Counted from the stretch's first letter, positions 50,803 through 60,066 are shown. The stretch is DNA of 64,000 nucleotides from an uncultured Clostridia bacterium (GCA_934457145.1 CAKSHP010000005.1:1-64000); one strand, 5' to 3'. Notes: generated by a model from the sequence alone, not told the origin. Program-made: numbers and translations.

Positions 50803-52818
50803 ATGACGAACAGAGTTGAAAAATTTCTTGAATTTGTAAACAATGGGGAGTATAAAAAGCAAAGGAAAGACGGAAGAGCGGATATTGATATGAATATGGA
50901 CTCTTTTAGCCTTATGCAGCAGAATGCGCAGTTTCTAAAACGTATGCTGCAAAGAGAGGAGCCGCTGTTTTACGAAAACGATATATTCGGATTTAACCGC
51001 ACATACGGCAAAGCCGATTATTATGCTGAAAAATATGTCGAAAACGATAAAAATTTAAGCGGTCCTCTGGGAAATGTTACGGTTGATTATGCGAATATAT
51101 TAAAAATCGGATTGCCGGGCATTGAAGAAAAGATAAGAAAGTATAAAGAAAATGCGCCCAAAGAAAAAGAGGAGTTTTATGATTGTGCGCTGCAATGCAT
51201 AGAAGAAATTATAAAATTTGCGAAAAGATATGCCGCAGCAGCGCCGGATAACATAAAAGAAGCTTTTGAAAATGTGTGCAAAAAAGCGCCCGGGACATAT
51301 TTTGAAGCGCTTATCACAATAAAGATTGTGATATTTGCGCTGCGCTGTATCGACATGCCGCACGTTACCTTAGGCGGATTTGACAGATATGTGTATCCTT
51401 ATTTTGAGGTGGATATAAAAAGAGGAAAAACAACAGAGGAGCTTTATGAAATAACGCAGCTTTTCTTTATAAGCTTAAATATTGATACCGATATTTATAT
51501 CGGCGTGCAAACGGGCGACAACGGACAGTCGATGGTGCTCGGAGGTCTTGACAAAAGCGGAAAAGACATTTTTAACGAAGTTTCGAAAATGTGCATGAAA
51601 GCATCGATGGAGCTTAATTTAATTGATCCGAAAATAAACTTAAGAGTGCACAAAAACACTCCGTTTGAAATATACAGGCTCGGAACCGAGCTTACAAAAA
51701 AAGGTCTGGGATTTCCGCAGTATTCTAACGATGATGTTGTTATAAGCGGATTAAAAAAGCTCGGCTATGATGAAGAGGATTGCTATGATTATACTGTGGC
51801 GGCTTGTTGGGAATTTATAATTCCGGGAAAAGGAATGGACATTCCAAATATAGAAACTTTTAATTTTCCGCTTGTTTTTTGCCGCACTTTGGAAAAATAT
51901 CTTGACGCTTCAAAGGATTTTGACAGTTTTCTTTCGCATATGAAAGACGAGATAAAAAATGAGTGTAAAAAAATTATTAAAAAGCTTGAAAATATTGTTT
52001 TAATTCCGTCGCCGTGTTTATCAATTTTTATGAGCGACTGCATTGAAAAGGGACTTGACGTTTCGCAGCAGGGCTGCAAATACAACAACTTCGGCTGTCA
52101 CGGCGCGGGGCTTGCAACGGCGGCAGACTCGCTGAGCGCGGTTAAAACGGTTATTTATGATGAAAAGTCTGTTTCAAAAGATGAGCTTAAAGAAGCTTTG
52201 AAAAATGATTTTAAAGGATTTGAAAAGCTTCGTAAAAAACTGCTTGCGTGCCCGAAAATGGGCGACAGCAGCGATCTGCCGGAGGATATTTCGGTTTCGT
52301 TGTTAGATGCGTTTTCCGATAATTTAAACGGCAAAAAAAATAGATTTGGCGGCATTTTCCGCGCGGGGACAGGCTCTGCTATGGAATATATTTTAAGTGC
52401 AGCAAAGGTTGGCGCAACGCCGGACGGCAGAAATGCCGGCGCGCCCTACGGTTCAAGCTTTTCACCGTCGCTTGAGGCAAGGCCTGCGGGACTTTTGTCG
52501 GTTATACACGCGTTTACAAAATCCGACCTGACAAAAACGATAAACGGCGGTCCGCTCACGGTTGAAATCCACGACCAGACATTTAGAAACGACGACGGCA
52601 TAAACAAAGTTGCTATGGCGGTTCGGGCGTTTATAGATTTGGGCGGACATCAGATCCAGCTTAACTCCGTTAACAAAGAGCGTTTGCTCGATGCACAAAA
52701 ACACCCCGAAAAATATAAAAACCTTATAGTAAGGGTGTGGGGCTGGAGCGGATATTTCGGCGAGCTTGATTTGTGTTACCAAAACCATATTATTAAAAGA
52801 TGTGAGTTTAATTTATAA
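50803..52818 (+). CDS. Glycyl radical enzyme of unknown substrate (PFL-like family)
   Basis: The product is 671 residues, clearly shorter than the usual 780-850. The radical site near the C-terminus is VRVWGWSGYF (Gly647), with Trp where most have Tyr or Phe. The active-site cysteine lies in YTVAACWEFIIPGKG (Cys335, Glu337), which differs from the GCVE of most lyases and dehydratases and from the Cys-Cys of pyruvate formate-lyase. FPQYSNDDVVI, the SMVLGGLD segment and TPDGRNAGAPYGSSFSPS are family-typical. It is encoded with its own activase. The chemistry (C-C, C-N, C-O or C-S cleavage) cannot be read from this. Confidence 0.9.
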   Translation: MTNRVEKFLEFVNNGEYKKQRKDGRADIDMNMDSFSLMQQNAQFLKRMLQREEPLFYENDIFGFNRTYGKADYYAEKYVENDKNLSGPLGNVTVDYANILKIGLPGIEEKIRKYKENAPKEKEEFYDCALQCIEEIIKFAKRYAAAAPDNIKEAFENVCKKAPGTYFEALITIKIVIFALRCIDMPHVTLGGFDRYVYPYFEVDIKRGKTTEELYEITQLFFISLNIDTDIYIGVQTGDNGQSMVLGGLDKSGKDIFNEVSKMCMKASMELNLIDPKINLRVHKNTPFEIYRLGTELTKKGLGFPQYSNDDVVISGLKKLGYDEEDCYDYTVAACWEFIIPGKGMDIPNIETFNFPLVFCRTLEKYLDASKDFDSFLSHMKDEIKNECKKIIKKLENIVLIPSPCLSIFMSDCIEKGLDVSQQGCKYNNFGCHGAGLATAADSLSAVKTVIYDEKSVSKDELKEALKNDFKGFEKLRKKLLACPKMGDSSDLPEDISVSLLDAFSDNLNGKKNRFGGIFRAGTGSAMEYILSAAKVGATPDGRNAGAPYGSSFSPSLEARPAGLLSVIHAFTKSDLTKTINGGPLTVEIHDQTFRNDDGINKVAMAVRAFIDLGGHQIQLNSVNKERLLDAQKHPEKYKNLIVRVWGWSGYFGELDLCYQNHIIKRCEFNL

Positions 52819-52826
52819 ATATTTTC

Positions 52827-52855
52827 TTGTGTTTTACAGCCGGACGTGGTAAAAT
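52827..52855 (+). promoter_or_regulatory. Promoter of the flavodiiron gene
   Basis: TTGTGT (52827-52832) and TAAAAT (52850-52855), 17 bp spacer, beginning 8 bp after the preceding stop. Confidence 0.5.
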
Positions 52856-52889
52856 GGTTATATAAATCACAAGGAAATGAGGGGAAACT

Positions 52890-54041
52890 ATGGTTACGCA
52901 GGATATAAAATATATCGGAGTAGACGATCATGAGATTGACTTGTTTGAGGGGCAGTATATTGTTCCGAACGGCATGGCATATAATTCGTATGCTGTAATT
53001 GATGAAAAAATTGCAGTTTTAGACACTGTTGACAAAAGGTTTTCAGACGAGTGGCTGGAAAACGTTAAAGAAGCTTTGGGAGGAAGATGTGCGGATTATC
53101 TTATAATTCATCACATGGAGCCCGACCATTCGGCAAATATCAAAAAATTTATGGATGAGTATCAAGACGCAAAAATTGTTGCAAGCGCCAAGGCGTTTGT
53201 GATGATGAAGCAGTTTTTTAAAACGGATTTCGGCGAAAGAGGAATTGTTATAAAAGAAGGCGATACGCTTGAGCTTGGCAAACACACGCTCCGGTTTATT
53301 TCGGCGCCTATGGTTCACTGGCCGGAGGTTATGATGACATATGATATGTGCGACGGAGTTTTGTTTTCGGCAGACGGGTTCGGAAAATTCGGTGCGCTTG
53401 ACAGAGACGAAGAGTGGGACTGCGAGGCGCGCAGATACTATATAGGAATTGTCGGAAAATACGGCGCACAGGTGCAGAGCGTTTTGAAAAAGGCGTCTGC
53501 GCTTGATATAAAGATAATTTGTCCGCTTCACGGACCTGTGCTTAAAGAAAATCTTAAGCATTATATTGATTTATATAACACATGGTCGTCTTATGTGCCC
53601 GAAAGCGAGGGCGTTATGATAGCATACACCTCGGTTTACGGAAACACAAAAGAAGCGGCGCTGCTGCTTAAAAATGCGCTTTGCGAAAACGGCTGCAAAA
53701 AGGTTGTTGTATGTGACCTTGCAAGAGAGGACATGGCAGAGGCTGTGGAGGACGCATTCCGCTACGGAAAGCTTGTTTTGGCAACCACAACGTACAATGC
53801 GGAAATTTTTCCGTTTATGAAACATTTTATAGACAGTCTGACGGAAAGAAATTACCAAAACCGTATGATAGGGCTTATTGAAAACGGTTCATGGGCACCG
53901 ACGGCGGCGAAGGTTATGCGCGCCATGTTTGAAAAGAGCAAAAACATAACTTTTGCAGAAAATACGGTAACGATTAAATCTGCCTTAGATGATGAGAGTA
54001 TACAAAAAATCAACGATCTTGCAAAGGAGCTTTGCAAGTAA
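52890..54041 (+). CDS. fprA: Flavodiiron protein (oxygen/NO reductase)
   Basis: The product is 383 residues. The N-terminal metallo-beta-lactamase-like diiron domain has HHMEPDHS, MVHWPEVMMTYD, SADGFGKFG and PLHGP, giving the His/Glu/Asp ligands. The C-terminal flavodoxin domain begins IAYTSVYGNTKEAA (FMN phosphate loop) and includes GSWAPTAAKVM. There is no rubredoxin fusion. It reduces O2 to water or NO to N2O and protects an anaerobe; here it follows an oxygen-sensitive radical enzyme. GAGGGG lies before the ATG. Confidence 0.96.
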   Translation: MVTQDIKYIGVDDHEIDLFEGQYIVPNGMAYNSYAVIDEKIAVLDTVDKRFSDEWLENVKEALGGRCADYLIIHHMEPDHSANIKKFMDEYQDAKIVASAKAFVMMKQFFKTDFGERGIVIKEGDTLELGKHTLRFISAPMVHWPEVMMTYDMCDGVLFSADGFGKFGALDRDEEWDCEARRYYIGIVGKYGAQVQSVLKKASALDIKIICPLHGPVLKENLKHYIDLYNTWSSYVPESEGVMIAYTSVYGNTKEAALLLKNALCENGCKKVVVCDLAREDMAEAVEDAFRYGKLVLATTTYNAEIFPFMKHFIDSLTERNYQNRMIGLIENGSWAPTAAKVMRAMFEKSKNITFAENTVTIKSALDDESIQKINDLAKELCK

Positions 54042-54103
54042 AACAGGCTTTGTAAGAATGTATAAAGCAAGGCGAAAACTTCGTGTTGTTTTTAAAAGCG
54101 CAA

Positions 54104-54141
54104 AAAATGAGCTGTGCAATGATTTTGCACAGCTCATTTTT
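54104..54141. terminator. Bidirectional terminator between fprA and veg
   Basis: A long perfect stem, AAAATGAGCTGTGCAA with TTGCACAGCTCATTTT, has A and T tracts on both sides. Confidence 0.9.
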
Positions 54142-54171
54142 ATAAGAAGGATGGTTAATATAAAAAGGTGG

Positions 54172-54459
54172 TTACGCAGTAACCGCATCGGGATTTTTAA
54201 CGGGAGTTTTAATAAGAGCAAGCTCGATCGTTTTAGTTAAAACATCGGCATAACTGTACGACACGAGATTGTTTTTGGGAAGGTCGCTGCCGTTACTGTC
54301 GAGCCTTATTGTGAAAATACAAGGATAAATGCTCTCTATTGTACCGCGGCTCACAATTGCCTTTTTTCTGCCGTGTCTTGAAACAAGACGCACAGACCTT
54401 CCGATATTTTGCTGCAAACTCTTTTTTACCAAAAGCAAATCGCTTTTTTCAATAATCAT
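54172..54459 (-). CDS. veg: Veg family protein
   Basis: ATG 54459 has GGAGG 9 nt upstream and gives 95 residues. It matches Veg of Bacillus subtilis: LVKKSLQQNIGRSVRLVSRH, GRKKAIVSRGTIESIYPCIF and the hallmark VSYSYADVLTKTIEL. Veg influences biofilm matrix genes in Bacillus subtilis and binds nucleic acid-like surfaces (SH3-like fold). The gene has a perfect promoter, as the Bacillus gene does. Confidence 0.94.
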   Translation of the reverse strand: MIIEKSDLLLVKKSLQQNIGRSVRLVSRHGRKKAIVSRGTIESIYPCIFTIRLDSNGSDLPKNNLVSYSYADVLTKTIELALIKTPVKNPDAVTA

Positions 54460-54584
54460 ATTTACTACCTCCGCAAAATTTATCACGGCGCACAAGTGTA
54501 CAAAGGTGTGTAAAATAAAGAAAAAAGCAGGTTTGCGACACTATTGACAAAACAATATTTTATCTGCTACCGTGTTATGTATAT

Positions 54585-54613
54585 ATTATACTACTTTTTG
54601 TGGCAAATGTCAA
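54585..54613 (-). promoter_or_regulatory. Consensus sigma-A promoter of veg
   Basis: On the minus strand TTGACA (54613-54608) and TATAAT (54590-54585) are spaced by exactly 17 bp. The veg promoter is a classic very strong promoter in Bacillus. The leader is about 120 nt. Confidence 0.88.
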
Positions 54614-54675
54614 TAAAAAATTGCAAAAACATAAAAGTTTTTTTACAAAACGATTACAAATCTTGTATACAAAGC

Positions 54676-54710
54676 AAAAGCCAAACACAATATATCGTGT
54701 TCGGCTTTAA
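54676..54710 (-). terminator. Terminator after the MecA-like gene
   Basis: On the minus strand AAAGCCGAACAC pairs with GTGTTTGGCTTT (one G-T pair), followed by TTGCTTTG. Confidence 0.75.
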
Positions 54711-54725
54711 AATACGGTATTAAAG

Positions 54726-55271
54726 TTAAAAGAAATCCGCAAATTCATCTCCGCGGCAAATCAGATGTGCATTGTTTTTTATGTATGCGGCATGGGCAGA
54801 CGTGACTACAGAGTCTGCAAATTCGAGCGCATTATTAAAAAGGCGGCTTTCTCGGGGGGCTTTAAAGTAATATTTTCCGGCGAGAGTGTAGAGCAGAGCA
54901 GCGGAAAAGTCTTCGTTTTTTACAGCACATAAAAAATCGGCAAAAGCTTTGTTGTCGGCAAAAGAGAAAAAAGCGTCTTTGTCATTTCCGAAAGCGGCGC
55001 TTGATTTCGGCAAACGGGGAAGCGGTTGTTTTTTTATTATGCGCGTTATAAAAAATATCAGCCTGTCGCTTTTTTGAACAGACTGCACCGCCACGCTTCC
55101 TCCGGTTTCAAAGCCGGTTTTGCTTGCGGCATATTTTACAAGCGTTATTAAAAAAGCTTTGAGCTCGGGGGAGGCGGAGTTTGGTTTTAAGCCGAAAAGC
55201 GCGCGAAAGCCCGGCTCGGATGAATAAAACGTTACTTTTAGTTTTGTGCTGCTGATTTTTTCAAGGATCAT
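54726..55271 (-). CDS. mecA: MecA-like ClpC adaptor protein
   Basis: ATG 55271, with GGAG 10 nt upstream, gives 181 residues. The N-terminus (MILEKISSTKLKVTFYSSE) resembles the substrate-binding domain opening of MecA. The C-terminal half (KDAFFSFADNKAFADFLCAV, then SAALLYTLAGKYYFK) matches the ClpC-binding domain. Compared with Bacillus MecA it is shorter in the middle and weakly conserved, so the family call is good and the exact partner is inferred. It would deliver proteins to ClpCP. An unusual leader precedes it. Confidence 0.72.
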   Translation of the reverse strand: MILEKISSTKLKVTFYSSEPGFRALFGLKPNSASPELKAFLITLVKYAASKTGFETGGSVAVQSVQKSDRLIFFITRIIKKQPLPRLPKSSAAFGNDKDAFFSFADNKAFADFLCAVKNEDFSAALLYTLAGKYYFKAPRESRLFNNALEFADSVVTSAHAAYIKNNAHLICRGDEFADFF

Positions 55272-55292
55272 AATTACAATCTCCATTCTGCC

Positions 55293-55351
55293 GCCCTGCA
55301 CCGGCAAAAGAGGAAAAAATCTCTTGTGCAGGGCATAATAAGAGATTTTTT
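55293..55351 (-). promoter_or_regulatory. Interlocking hairpins in the mecA leader, attenuator candidate
   Basis: On the minus strand a perfect 12 bp inverted repeat AAAAAATCTCTT/AAGAGATTTTTT (55351-55340 with 55325-55314) forms a terminator-like hairpin. Its loop contains GCCCTGCAC (55334-55326), which is complementary to GTGCAGGGC (55301-55293) just before the ribosome binding site region. The second pairing crosses the first, so the two structures compete or form a pseudoknot. Confidence 0.6.
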
Positions 55352-55620
55352 AGTAAAGCAATTTGGACAGATGCTGATATTTGTTAGTATATCATATTAA
55401 AAGATAATTTTCTATGCAAAAAATCTTCCATTAAAGTATCGCGCAGTGGTATTGTTTTTTAAAAAGTTTTTTAATCGATGTTGAAAATTCAAAATACATA
55501 TGCTATAATATTGTATGCATTATAAGTTTAAATGTGCCGGAAAAAATGTGAGACAAAATATTTTAATACAGGAAATTTCCGTGACAATTGCTTTTGCCGG
55601 AGAGGAGAGTGGTTTTTAAT

Positions 55621-55992
55621 TTGAAAGTGTATGACAGATGGAAGATGATGAGGGTTTATATTATAGCTTTAATGATTATTGCCGTTTTGGTTTCGTGTGC
55701 GGCGGTGTTTTTTTTGCAGTATGCAGATGATGTGTTTTATATTGCATATATAGTAAACAGCGTGTCGGTAACGGTAAGCTCGGTGATATTCGGAATAAAA
55801 AACGGGTTTAAGTGGTGGTATGCGGCAAGCGCTCTGTTTATTGAAACGGCGGTTATGACGGCGTTTTTTGTCGGCAGCGAAAACGATTTTCTTCCGTTTA
55901 TGTTTGTGAGTTATTTGTCGGTTTGCTTTGTGAGCAATGCGATAGGAGCAATTATAGGAAAAATTAAAAAAAATAACGAAGAAGAGGAGTAA
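55621..55992 (+). CDS. Small integral membrane protein of unknown function
   Basis: About 123 residues. The start is uncertain: TTG 55621 fits best behind GGAGAGGAG, though GTG 55609 or 55627 are possible. Four membrane helices span nearly the whole protein (for example IIALMIIAVLVSCAAVFFL and FLPFMFVSYLSVCFVSNAIG), and it ends with the acidic KKNNEEEE. It starts after a 350 bp gap from the divergent mecA gene and is followed 5 bp later by the cupin gene. No family recognised. Confidence 0.65.
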   Translation: MKVYDRWKMMRVYIIALMIIAVLVSCAAVFFLQYADDVFYIAYIVNSVSVTVSSVIFGIKNGFKWWYAASALFIETAVMTAFFVGSENDFLPFMFVSYLSVCFVSNAIGAIIGKIKKNNEEEE

Positions 55993-55997
55993 GGAAA

Positions 55998-56330
55998 ATG
56001 GAGTTTAAAAAATTTGTTTATAATGAAGAAACCGGTTTAAAGGATTTGGGCGGCGGCGTTAAAAGAAAGGTTTTGGCATACAGCGACGATATGATGCAGG
56101 TTGAAGTTCATTTTAAAGAGGGCAGCAAAGGCGATATGCACACACATCCGCATGTTCAGACAACTTATGTTCTGGAAGGCGAATTTGAATTTTGCGTCGG
56201 CGGTGAAACAAAGATTGTTAAAAAGGGCGACATGGTGTATATGCCGTCAAACGAAAAACACGGCTGCGTATGTCTTAAAGACGGAGTGCTGTTAGATTCG
56301 TTTACTCCGTGCAGAAAAGACTTTCTTTAA
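55998..56330 (+). CDS. Single-domain cupin protein
   Basis: The product is 110 residues. Cupin motif 1 is GDMHTHPHVQTTYVLEGEFE (His, His, and a Tyr before the Glu) and motif 2 is PSNEKHGCVCL. The metal ligands His-His-(Gln/Glu)-His are present. Such small cupins often bind sugars or act as isomerases or quercetinase-like proteins; the role here is unknown. It follows the membrane protein at a 5 bp gap with GTAAGGAAA as its binding site. Confidence 0.85.
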   Translation: MEFKKFVYNEETGLKDLGGGVKRKVLAYSDDMMQVEVHFKEGSKGDMHTHPHVQTTYVLEGEFEFCVGGETKIVKKGDMVYMPSNEKHGCVCLKDGVLLDSFTPCRKDFL

Positions 56331-56519
56331 TGATAAAATTGCACAAAAAAAGAGTGAAAAATGCGTGTAATATAAATGTAAAGTTGAAAAAATGTGCAAA
56401 ATTTTATTTATAAACAACAATATATAGATAAAATGTAAAGGTACACACTATATATTGAAAAATATTACACAAAAGTGTTAAATTTTCGCATATGGTAAAA
56501 AAAATATATCAAAAAAGTA

Positions 56520-56548
56520 TTGATTATTGAAATGAAAAGATGTATAAT
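56520..56548 (+). promoter_or_regulatory. Promoter of the large SLH protein gene
   Basis: TTGATT (56520-56525) and TATAAT (56543-56548) with a 17 bp spacer. The leader is about 120 nt. The rest of the 346 bp gap is AT-rich. Confidence 0.65.
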
Positions 56549-56676
56549 ATAAGCAGTATTTTATTAGGCTGTAATATGCTGTTGGAACTATCGGCGGTTT
56601 TTTGCGGTCTGATACATAAGGCGTGCATAAAAAAATAAGCTAATGTGTGCGCTTATATTTTGAAGGGGGTAAACAA

Positions 56677-59600
56677 ATGAAAATGTTTAGACGTTTAGCA
56701 GCTATGGCCGTTGCGGTTGCAATGGTTGTGGTAATGCTTCCGGCGGCAGTGTCGGCAGCTGTGCTGCCCGAAGATGTAAAGGGCACAAAGTATGAAGATG
56801 CTGCAACACTTTTGAGCGCTCTTGAAATTATGGTTGGCGACGGGGCAAAATTTAACCCGGACAACAACGTTACAAGAGCGGAGTTTGCAAGAATTCTGGT
56901 AGCGGTTATGGGACAGAACGACTCTGCATCCGCTTACACTCCGAAAGGAATTTTTGCAGACGTTGCAACAAGCGAATGGTATGCTCCGTTTGTTGAGTAT
57001 GCTGCTCAGTTCGGCGCAATCAACGGCTACGGAAACGGTAACTTCGGTCCTAACGATAACGTTACGGGTTACCAGGCAATCAAGATGATCTGCTTTGCTT
57101 CCGGTCATGACGCTTGCGCACAGGATCCGGTGAACGGATTCCCGACAGAGTATGTTCAGATTGCAAAGGACTATGATTTCCTTAAGAATTTGGGTGACGT
57201 TACTCTTTCGCTTCCTATGACACGCGGACAGGTTGCTATTTTGGCATACAATGTTTTGCAGGTTGACATGCTTAAGGTAACAGGTACAACAGATACAGGA
57301 AATGTGTTTGAAGTTACAAAGGGCAAGACTCTTTTAACCGAAAAACATAAGGTTTATAAAATCGAAGGTACTGTAACTGCAAACGAGAAAACAGGTCTTT
57401 ACGGCGCAGACAACCTTACAAGCGGTAAAGTGCAGATAGAAAAAGGCACACAGGTTAAGGTTTTGGATATCGGCGAAACAGACATTGCAGATAAACTCGG
57501 TGCATATTTGAAGGTGTTCTACAGAGTTGATGAAGATGATGACAGCGAAACAGTTATCGCATACACAGCTTCTTCAAACAAGAACAGCACAGTTACGGTT
57601 GCTTACGACGATATCGATATCGATAACTGCACAGACAAAACAATTAAGTACTGGCAGGACAGAGATGCAACAGAGAAAACAACAAAGATTGATATTTCCG
57701 ATGATCCGATTATAGTTTGGAACGGTACAACAACAAAGGATTATTCCGGTGTTGTTGACGCAATAAAGGATTCCGAAAACAAGCAGTCTACCGTTGAGTT
57801 TGTTGACAACAACGGCGACAACACTGTAGACGTTGTTAGAATTACGGCATATGAAACATATGTTATTGACCGTATCGATTCTAAAAACTATATAATCACT
57901 GATGAAATCGGCGATTATTCAACAGGCAAGAAAAAGAACAGAACAGTTACTTTGGATGTTGATGACGATGCTATATTCGTTAAAATCACAGACGCAGACG
58001 GAGAAGAATATGAATTTTCCGATTTGTCTGTAGGCGATGTATTGTCGGTTGCAGCTTCTAAAGACGGCAAGATGATTGATGTTAAGGTTTCAACAGATAC
58101 TGTTGAAGGATCTGTTACATCAAAGGGAACATCAAACGGCAAAACAGTTTTTGCTATAGATGATGAAGATTACAACTTAACTTCGATTTATTCAACTTAC
58201 CTTGCAAACAGCGGCACACAGATAAGAATAGGCAACAGCTACAGCTTTAAGCTTGACGCTTTCGGCGAAATTGCATATTCTGATTCTGCTGCAAGCAGTT
58301 CAGACGGTGAGTTTGGATTTATAACAACATTTGCAGAGTCTGAAAGAGCAGATTCAACAATGAATATCAAGATATTCTCCGGCGGATCTGTTGATGTATA
58401 CGGCGTTGCAAGCACAGTTAAAATCGACGGTGACAAATATAAGGGTACAGCAGCTGTTAAGGATGCTTTGGAAGATATAGTTGCAACATATATTCCTTAT
58501 AACAATACTACAAGCGCAGGTATGCAGAAGTCCGGTTACTATAATGACAGTAAGTGGTATGGTGTGCCGGTAATATTTGAACTTGATGATGATGAAAACA
58601 TTAAGTATATCGATACTCCGAGTATGGGAGCAAACGAAGATAAATACACATTGCAGCCTGTTAAGAATGCAACAGCTTCTACGAACGCTCAGAAAATGGC
58701 TATTAATAATTTGCAGTATTCAAGCACAACTTCGGCATTTACATCTATGTTCCCGCTTGCTTCAACATGCAATGTAATTCAGCTTCCGAGTGACTATGAT
58801 GATCTTAACGATGCATCAAAGTACAAGACAGGAAAATCATTTGTAGACGAGAAAAAATATTTTGTTCAGATGTTTACAACCGATCCTGATGTGTACACAT
58901 CAAACTACGTTCTTGTTGCAGACGGTGCACAGGGTAAAAAATCGACAACATTTAAGACAAATATTGTTGATGCTATGAGAGATGATAACGGTTCTAAGTA
59001 TTCATCAAGCGATAATCCGAGTACAAAGTATGTTTCATTGTTTGTTGTTAAAGAAGCGTTTAACGCATTAAATGACGATGATGAAAAGACTCTTATGATA
59101 ACGGGTATCGAAAACGGCGCAGAAGTAACATACACGCTTGATCCTGAATTATTTGAATCAAACGCAGTTGTTGAAATGTTTAAAAAGTACGGCGCTAAGT
59201 TCACGGACGAAGGCGGCTCGCGTACAAAGAACATGCCTGTTATGGAAGGCGACGTTCTCAGAGTTATTCAGCATAAGGATACTAAGTATGTTATAGCTCT
59301 TACACCAATATTCTTTATAGAAGAAAAGGCATTTGCTGCTAATACAGATGGCGGAAGTTTAGACGGTAGACATTCATATACAGTTGATATTTCGGCTGTT
59401 AAAGAAATTAACGGTTCAAATGCAGTTATGTCTTACTTTGCTTTACCGGCTAGCTCGGGTGAGTATAAGTATCAGGTTGTTATGAATGGTAAGATGCTTG
59501 GTAATAATGGTGACTTAACATGGAATGCAGACAGCAAAGTTTATGAAGGTCTGTACAGAGGTGCATTCAATGTTGGCAGCGCTAAAACAACTGTTTATGA

Positions 59601-59751
59601 CGCATCTAAGGGCGACGGCAAGAAAGTATCAACAGGTACTATGAATGATATAGTAACAATTGATGACGCTTCGGCAAATGAAAATCCGAGTATCGTTATT
59701 GTACGTTATCAGAGCGGAAGCGCTAAAGAAATGCATATCATTAACCTTTGA
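56677..59751 (+). CDS. Large SLH-domain cell surface (S-layer-like) protein
   Basis: ATG 56677 after AAGGGGGT gives 1024 residues. A signal peptide (to AVSAA) is followed by three SLH domains (about 27-70, 85-140 and 150-190), with NNVTRAEFARILV, NDNVTGYQAIKMI and MTRGQVAILAYNVL. SLH domains bind pyruvylated secondary wall polymer. The remaining 830 residues are a beta-rich, Asp/Thr/Ser-rich region with no recognised domain and almost no cysteine. Codon choice (AAG, GTT, AAC, GGT, frequent GCA) differs from the A-rich usage of neighbours, as expected for a very abundant protein. An S-layer or major surface protein is likely. Confidence 0.88.
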   Translation: MKMFRRLAAMAVAVAMVVVMLPAAVSAAVLPEDVKGTKYEDAATLLSALEIMVGDGAKFNPDNNVTRAEFARILVAVMGQNDSASAYTPKGIFADVATSEWYAPFVEYAAQFGAINGYGNGNFGPNDNVTGYQAIKMICFASGHDACAQDPVNGFPTEYVQIAKDYDFLKNLGDVTLSLPMTRGQVAILAYNVLQVDMLKVTGTTDTGNVFEVTKGKTLLTEKHKVYKIEGTVTANEKTGLYGADNLTSGKVQIEKGTQVKVLDIGETDIADKLGAYLKVFYRVDEDDDSETVIAYTASSNKNSTVTVAYDDIDIDNCTDKTIKYWQDRDATEKTTKIDISDDPIIVWNGTTTKDYSGVVDAIKDSENKQSTVEFVDNNGDNTVDVVRITAYETYVIDRIDSKNYIITDEIGDYSTGKKKNRTVTLDVDDDAIFVKITDADGEEYEFSDLSVGDVLSVAASKDGKMIDVKVSTDTVEGSVTSKGTSNGKTVFAIDDEDYNLTSIYSTYLANSGTQIRIGNSYSFKLDAFGEIAYSDSAASSSDGEFGFITTFAESERADSTMNIKIFSGGSVDVYGVASTVKIDGDKYKGTAAVKDALEDIVATYIPYNNTTSAGMQKSGYYNDSKWYGVPVIFELDDDENIKYIDTPSMGANEDKYTLQPVKNATASTNAQKMAINNLQYSSTTSAFTSMFPLASTCNVIQLPSDYDDLNDASKYKTGKSFVDEKKYFVQMFTTDPDVYTSNYVLVADGAQGKKSTTFKTNIVDAMRDDNGSKYSSSDNPSTKYVSLFVVKEAFNALNDDDEKTLMITGIENGAEVTYTLDPELFESNAVVEMFKKYGAKFTDEGGSRTKNMPVMEGDVLRVIQHKDTKYVIALTPIFFIEEKAFAANTDGGSLDGRHSYTVDISAVKEINGSNAVMSYFALPASSGEYKYQVVMNGKMLGNNGDLTWNADSKVYEGLYRGAFNVGSAKTTVYDASKGDGKKVSTGTMNDIVTIDDASANENPSIVIVRYQSGSAKEMHIINL

Positions 59752-59771
59752 TTAAAAGTTTAAGGTAAATC

Positions 59772-59807
59772 AAAAACCGCATTGCAATCTTGCAGTGCGG
59801 TTTTTTG
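59772..59807 (+). terminator. Terminator after the SLH protein gene
   Basis: AAAACCGCATTGCAA pairs with TGCAGTGCGGTTTT, followed by T. Confidence 0.88.
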
Positions 59808-59853
59808 TGCGAAAAATTTGCGGGACAGGAGGGAAATGAAGAAAAGTAAACCC

Positions 59854-59895
59854 CCGTAGGGCAGGGGCTTGCTCCTGCCGCAAATGCAGATGAAA
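59854..59895. repeat. Dispersed intergenic repeat, copy A
   Basis: CCGTAGGGCAGGGGCTTG, then CTCCTGCCGCAAATGCAGAT. GGCAGG and CCTGCC can form a hairpin. Copy B follows 113 bp downstream and a degenerate copy lies at 4909. Confidence 0.65.
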
Positions 59896-59966
59896 ACTAA
59901 CTGAAAACAAAACGGAAAAAGCAAGCCCTTTACCTACAAGTTGGGTGTAAAAAATAAATTAATCCT

Positions 59967-60008
59967 CCGTAGGGCAGGGGCCCCGTCCTGCTGCCGATGC
60001 AGATGAAA
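59967..60008. repeat. Dispersed intergenic repeat, copy B
   Basis: CCGTAGGGCAGGGGCCCC, then GTCCTGCTGCCGATGCAGAT. It shares both ends with copy A and differs in the middle. The 361 bp gap between the SLH gene and coaD holds these two repeats and two terminators, and no gene that I can see. Confidence 0.65.
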
Positions 60009-60066
60009 TTTGATTGTAAAAATGAAAATATGTGAAAGGTTAGTTAATTTTCAATCTGACAAAAAT

